NCBI GenBank assembly: GCA_023053685.1
Contig: JALIGW010000016.1
Span: 12,220,280 to 12,284,279, forward strand
Length of the DNA stretch: 64,000 bases
DNA from: Diadophis punctatus similis
Taxonomy: Eukaryota; Chordata; Lepidosauria; Squamata; Dipsadidae
Reading direction: 5' to 3'
The notes beneath the pieces were generated by a model. The model searched no databases and had not been told where the DNA came from. It was given only the letters and a program-made list of their open reading frames with translations. Every line of letters begins with the position of its first letter. Position 1 is the stretch's first letter. The position numbers were made by a program, and so were the translations under genes. Below, in pieces: positions 59,621 through 64,000 of this stretch.

Positions 59621-59703
59621 TACAGGTTGACCTTGACTTATAACAGTTCATTTAGGATTGTTCAAAGTTACAACAGGACTGAAAAAAGTGACTTATGAAC
59701 GTT

Positions 59704-60622
59704 TGTCAGCCTTGGAGGCCATCTTTTTCTTGGACCTTCAGGGCTGCCATACTTGGTGGATGGGCATTCTGTGGGAACTGGGAAAGGGGTTGGATGGCGA
59801 TGGGGTGAAATGTATAGCCATAACAACATTATTTCCCTGGGAATCAAGGACGTTCAGCCTGCACCTGGAGAGGCGTGACTGGGAAACAACTCCGGTTAGG
59901 ATGGTGACCTGATTGGACCATGAGATGGACATGTGGGTGCAGGGGAAGGGACTTTGACTTTCCTTTGGGTGGAGAAAACCTAGGTTTCAGATTCGGATTT
60001 TCCCAGATGTGCCAATATGACATTAAAAGACACTGGGGAAGAAAGCTATGACAAATCTAGACAGCATACTAAAAAGCAGAGACATCACCCTGCCAACAAA
60101 CGTGTGTATAGTCAAGGCTATGGTTTTCCCAGTTGCAATGTATGGCTGTGAAAGAAAGGCTGAGCGCCAAAGAATTGAGGCCTTTGAACTATGGTGCTGG
60201 AGAAGACTCCTGCGAGTCCCTTGGACTGCAAGACGGTCAAACCGGTCAGCCCTAGAGGAGATCAACCCTGACTGCTCTTTAGAAGGCCAGATCCTGAAGA
60301 TGAAACTCAAATACTTTGGACACCTAATGAGAAGGAAGGGCTCACTGGAGAAGAGCCTAATGCTGGGAAAGATTGAGAGCAAAAGAAGAAGGGGATGGCA
60401 GAGAATGAGGGGGCTGGATGGAGTCACTGAAGCAGTTGGCGTGAGCTTAAATGGACTCCGGGGGATGGTAGAGAACAGAAAGGCCTGGAGGAATGTTGTC
60501 CATGGGGTCGCGATGGGTCGGACAGGACTTCTCAACTAACAACAACAAAATAAAATGGAACTTTGAGGAAATGCCTGCCTTGGACTCTTACTTGGTTGGG
60601 GCTGTTACTTGGAACCCTGACA
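59704..60622 (+). mobile_element. Probable solo LTR carrying a BovB insertion
   Basis: The insertion in REP-A starts TGTCAGCC and ends CCTGACA, the TG...CA inverted ends of an LTR. It is flanked by a 4-bp duplication CGTT (59700-59703 and 60623-60626). Excluding the BovB at 60041-60550, about 410 bp remains, a plausible LTR length. AATAAA-type signals lie near 60547. No internal retroviral or Gypsy genes are present, so it is a solo LTR if the call is right; the superfamily is not determined. Confidence 0.65.
60041..60550 (+). mobile_element. BovB/RTE LINE 3' end with intact C-terminal frame
   Basis: An uninterrupted frame (60048-60539) encodes the C-terminal part of the RTE-BovB polyprotein downstream of the catalytic reverse-transcriptase core: MVFPVAMYGCE, FELWCWRRLLRVPWTARRSN, YFGHLMRR, LMLGKIESKRRRGWQRMRGL. 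It ends in VAMGRTGLLN and an AAC/AAAA-rich 3' tail. The stretch before KAERQ is shorter than in other BovB copies by several residues, an in-frame deletion. The element is 5'-truncated and cannot move by itself. Lack of stops suggests a fairly recent insertion. BovB is known for repeated horizontal transfer among squamates, ruminants and others. Confidence 0.92.
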
Positions 60623-60930
60623 CGTTTTCCATATTTATGACCATTGCAGCATCCCCATGGTCATGTGATCAGAATTCAGTCGCTTGGCAAATGACTCATA
60701 TTTATGACGGTTGTGGTGACCCAGGGTCATGTGATTACTTTTTGCGACCTTCTGACAAGTAAAGTCAATGGGGAAGCCGGATTGACTTAACAATCGTGTT
60801 ACTAACTTAATTTAACTGCAGTGATTCACTTAACAACTGTGGCTAGAAAGGTTGTAAAATGGGGCAAAACTCAACAACTGTCTCGCAACAGCAATTTTGG
60901 GCTCAATTGTAAGTCAGCGACTACCTATAT

Positions 60931-61441
60931 TAGTGTCTGTGTTTGCTTTTCATATCAACTTTTTATACGGAATGTTAAACATCTACATTGAAGAGGCAGA
61001 AGACTCAAAAGAATAAGATTCCATGATCAATTAAACATTTAAAATGTTAGAATTTAAACTACCGTAGGACAAAAAAAAAACAACATCGTGAAAGTACTTT
61101 AGGTATGCACTAATTGAAAAACAAATGTAATAGGCAAATCAAAACTACAATGAAAAATCATTATATTATTGCAAGTTAGGCTTTTTTAACCCATGTTTTA
61201 CATTTGAAACATCTTTTTAAATAGCTAAAATATGGGATTTATGCATGAAATGCATAAAGAATGCCCTGGCATAATGTGTCTCGTTTAAGAAAGAAATGGT
61301 GATATTTTCAGCTGATTTGCAGAAGAGGAAAAATTGCTACTGCAGGTGACAAGTTTAAAAATAATTGGCTCAAATATTCATTCATTGGCAAGTGAAAATG
61401 CGAAACACTATGGGAGGAAAATGCTAGCTTCTTGGGTGAAA
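60931..61441. other. AT-rich sequence, no gene seen
   Basis: A poly-A run at about 61071-61081; nothing else recognised. Confidence 0.5.
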
Positions 61442-61452
61442 TTGGAATCTTT

Positions 61453-61781
61453 TTTTTAAATTTTATTTTTTTTATTTTCTCCATCACACATCATATACAA
61501 TTTCAATACACATGTACCTCAAGATATTACAGTAAGAAATACATATTCGTTCAATATAATCAATCATTCAGAAATAAATATCTTATTCAACACTTGCCTC
61601 TTCAGTCATCAGTCTGTTCTGCTTTATTCCGTTACACTTCCCTCTCTCTATCTCCAACTTCTCCTCCTACTTTCTAACTCCTTCCCTCCTCCTCTACCCT
61701 CTCTACACCTTCTCTTCCCCCCCTTCTACTTCCTCTTTTCACTTTCTTTACCTTTCCTTGAGTGCTTTTATATTAACTCAG
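61453..61781 (-). mobile_element. L1-like LINE 3' end with target-site duplication
   Basis: A-rich 3' tail on minus (TTTTTTTAAATTTTATTTTT on plus from 61450). Body is purine-rich on minus (61620-61750). Flanked by an approximate 11-bp duplication TTGGAATCTTT (61442-61452 and 61782-61792). Poly-A tail and target duplication are typical of L1-mediated retrotransposition. No coding part remains. Confidence 0.7.
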
Positions 61782-61792
61782 TTGGAATCTTT

Positions 61793-62455
61793 TATTTGCA
61801 TAACTCGGTCTTGAAATGCCCTCTAGTGGTTATATATTGGATAAACTTCATCTACATTTACTGAGCCTTTTCAAAAAGCACGAAAGGGATGTGTTGAAAA
61901 ACTGAATTATAGCAGCAGATGGCTGACTGGTTGGTACTGATTCATAACAAGACAGTCCTTCCTAAAGGACTTCCCATCTCTGAGAGTTGATTGAAACAAA
62001 GCAGGTGAGGATCAGTGCAAAGAGAAACCAGTGACATTCCACTGCAAGGAGGAAGATACGCCAATTTACTTGCTTGTCAAATTTTGATATTAAAAGTTAG
62101 CGATGCTGGAATGTTAGCATCTGTTTTATATTGAGAGCAGATGTGGGGAGATGCTGTGGCATTCCAGATGTTGATAAAGTAGAGGTACAGCCCATCTTCA
62201 TTAGTTAGAGGAAATAAGAATTAGAGTTCAACATCTGGAAAGATACAAATTCTCCATTCTTGACCTGAAGCTCGTGCAATTTAATAAAGGAAAGGTATGC
62301 ATTTAGAAGCCCTGGGAAGTAGTTTCTCTGTGGATTAATAATCCCATGCCTTTTGCTCATCCCCATGTTTTTAAAAAAACCATGAGTTTTCTCTTTGGGT
62401 CCTGCATCTGCAAAGTTCTCTATAGAAAACAGAGAAAGAGGTATAAATTAAAGGA
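61793..62455. other. No gene seen
   Basis: GCCCTCTAGTGGTTATA near 61819 belongs to the short CTAGTGGT motif group seen at 38507 and 45240. Otherwise unassigned. Confidence 0.45.
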
Positions 62456-62456
62456 G

Positions 62457-63425
62457 AATATTTATTTATTTATTTATTTTATTTTAAGATTCTTACAGGC
62501 TGCCCTACTCCCTGGGGACTCAGGGCGGCGTACAACATATATAAGAACAGCTGAATACTATAAAAAAATACTATAAAAACAACAATAATAAAATAGTGAT
62601 TAAAAAGATAAAAACAACGCAAGCAACACTCACAATCACCCCGCCTGCAGGAAGAGCCATATCTTAATGGCTTTCCGGAAGGCCACCAAGGTGGGAATTA
62701 TTTGGATCTCTGGGGGGAGTTGGTTCCAGAGAGCCGGAGCTCCCACAGAGAAGGCTCTCCCCCTAGGGCCCGCCAACCGACATTGTTTGATTGAAGGGAC
62801 CTGGAGGAGACCCACTCTGTGGGACCTAACTGGTTGTAGGAATGTATGAGGTAGGATGCGGTCCCAAAGATAACCTGCTCCTAAGCCATGTAGGGCTTTA
62901 AAGATGATAATCAACACCTTGAATTGCTCCCAGAGACCAATGGGCAACCAATGCAGCTGGCGGAGTATAGGTGTTACGTGGGTGTATCTAGAAACACCCA
63001 CCACAGCTCGCGCAGCCGCATTTTGCACCAATTGCAGTCTCTGAATACTTTTCAAGGGTAGCCCCATGTAGAGCGAATTACAGTAATCCAAACGAGAGGT
63101 GACAAGGACATGAGTGACCGTGAGTAAAGCCTCCTTCTCCAAATAAGGTCACAACTGGTGCACCAGGCGAACCTGTGCAAAGGCACCCCTAGCCACAGCC
63201 ATAAGATGTTGGTCTAATTTTAGCTGTGGATCTAGGAGCACCCCCAAGTTGCGAACCTGGTAAGAGGGGGATAATTTATCTCCCCCAAAGACCAAGGAGG
63301 GACAATTGGTATAATCCTTAGGAGGCAATATCCAAAGCCACTCAGTCTTATCAGGGTTGAGCCTGAGCCTGTTCCTTCCCATCCAGTTCCTAACATCATC
63401 CAGGCAACGGCACATCTTTGTACCT
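62457..63425 (-). mobile_element. L2-like LINE: reverse-transcriptase C-terminus and 3' end
   Basis: The minus frame from 63415 to 62636 encodes the C-terminal half of an L2/CR1-group ORF2. CLDDVRNWMGRNRLRLNPDK (from residue 4) is the conserved post-catalytic motif. It continues with YQVRNLGVLLDPQL, LDYCNSLYMGLP, IQRLQLVQNAAARAV, ILRQLHWLPI and the terminal WNQLPPEI. One in-frame TGA at 63151-63149 breaks an otherwise open frame of about 260 codons, consistent with a CpG transition from CGA. The 3' end has GTACGCCGCCCTGAGTCCCC (minus) and an (ATAAA)n tail at 62457-62486. The 5' side is cut at about 63425, where another repeat starts; the catalytic core is missing. Confidence 0.9.
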
Positions 63426-63440
63426 CAGGGTTGAAATGAG

Positions 63441-63590
63441 GGGTCCTTGGTGCTCTCTGAACTTGGTTGTTTTCTTGCAGACATTTCATTACCCAAACTA
63501 GGTAACATCATTATCCAAACAATAGTTTGGATAATGAAACATCTGCAAGGGAAAAAAAACTAAGCTCAGAGAGCACCACGGATCTCTCAG
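63441..63590. mobile_element. Foldback repeat (GGTGCTCTCTGA ends)
   Basis: Arms GGTGCTCTCTGAACTTGG with TTCTTGCAGACATTTCATTA and the complement TAATGAAACATCTGCAAGG with CTCAGAGAGCACC. The centre is CCAAACAATAGTTTGG. Shares blocks with 52430-52600. Family unidentified. Confidence 0.65.
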
Positions 63591-63825
63591 AAAGAGGTAT
63601 GATTTGAACATGTTCAAACCATGATGTCAAAAATCCTCACAAAGTTTCATTTGCTGAGTACTCTAAACTTAAAGAGTCTTTTACTCTATCTTGATTTCAG
63701 TCATTCCCTTCGAACTCTTGTTCAGATGTCAAATGTTCAGATTACCTCATATATACTCTTGAGTTATTTCAGAAAGTTGGCCCGGAAGGCAGCCATTTTG
63801 AGGAGTAGTTGGAGAGCACATGGCC
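63591..63825. other. No gene seen
   Basis: AT-rich sequence without recognised features. Confidence 0.45.
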
Positions 63826-64000
63826 AAGAGCCATGGTGGCACAGTGGTTAGAGTGCAGTACTGTAGGCTACTTCTGCTGACTGCCGGCTGCCTGCAATTT
63901 GGCAGATTGACTCTCACCAGGCTCAAGGTTGACTCAGCCTTCCATCCTTCTGAGGTGGGTAAAACGAGGACCCAGATTGTTGGGGGCAATATGCTGGCTC
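63826..64000 (+). repeat. tRNA-derived SINE, truncated by the window edge
   Basis: CATGGTGGCACAGTGGTTAG, TGCAGTACTGTAGGC, CAAGGTTGACTCAGCC and GTTGGGGGCAATATGCTGGC: the same family as 32140. The 3' end lies beyond the window. Confidence 0.87.

Larger units (their letters stand above)
59621..60930 (-). repeat. REP-A dispersed repeat, copy 13, split by an LTR and a LINE
   Basis: Left part 59621-59703 (TACAGGTTGACCTTGAC to GTGACTTATGAACGTT) and right part from 60623 (CCCCATGGTCATGTGATC, GATTCACTTAACAACTG, to GTCAGCGACTACCTATA) are contiguous in the family sequence. The intervening 919 bp is a later insertion. Confidence 0.85.

Overview
The window is vertebrate nuclear DNA. The repeats point to a squamate reptile, most likely a snake: a BovB/RTE LINE 3' end, L2-like and CR1/L3-like LINEs ending in ATAAA- or ATTCT-type microsatellite tails, tRNA-derived SINEs with CR1-like 3' ends, and many short hAT-type elements with 8-bp target duplications. 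This is from recognition of the families; no search was run.

Layout: (1) positions 1 to about 26913 are an uninterrupted tandem satellite with a period near 163 bp, about 165 monomers. Nearly every monomer carries a short TTAGGG-type telomeric run and an EcoRI site. The array continues off the left edge and contains large, almost identical internal duplications. (2) 26.9-43.2 kb is repeat-rich DNA with no recognised exon. It lies downstream (minus strand) of the one recognised gene and is read as part of that gene's first intron. (3) 43179-43332, minus strand, is the first coding exon of ARHGAP42 (GRAF3, a BAR-PH-RhoGAP-SH3 protein), inside a GC-rich CpG-island-like promoter of about 1 kb. 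(4) 43.9-64 kb lies upstream of that gene and is again repeat-rich: CR1, L2, RTE/BovB, L1, SINEs, hAT elements, a TA-flanked MITE, a probable solo LTR and microsatellites. Many are nested inside one another.

Only one protein-coding exon is well supported. The many 60-90 codon open frames in the satellite are by-products of its repeat unit. No rRNA, genuine tRNA, CRISPR or operon-like structure is present.

The most interesting features are the telomere-motif satellite with its higher-order duplication pattern and its position next to or inside ARHGAP42; a dispersed roughly 400-bp repeat family (called REP-A here) with at least thirteen copies or fragments between 30 and 61 kb; and a set of GC-rich hAT-type elements carrying NRF1-like and YY1-like motifs.
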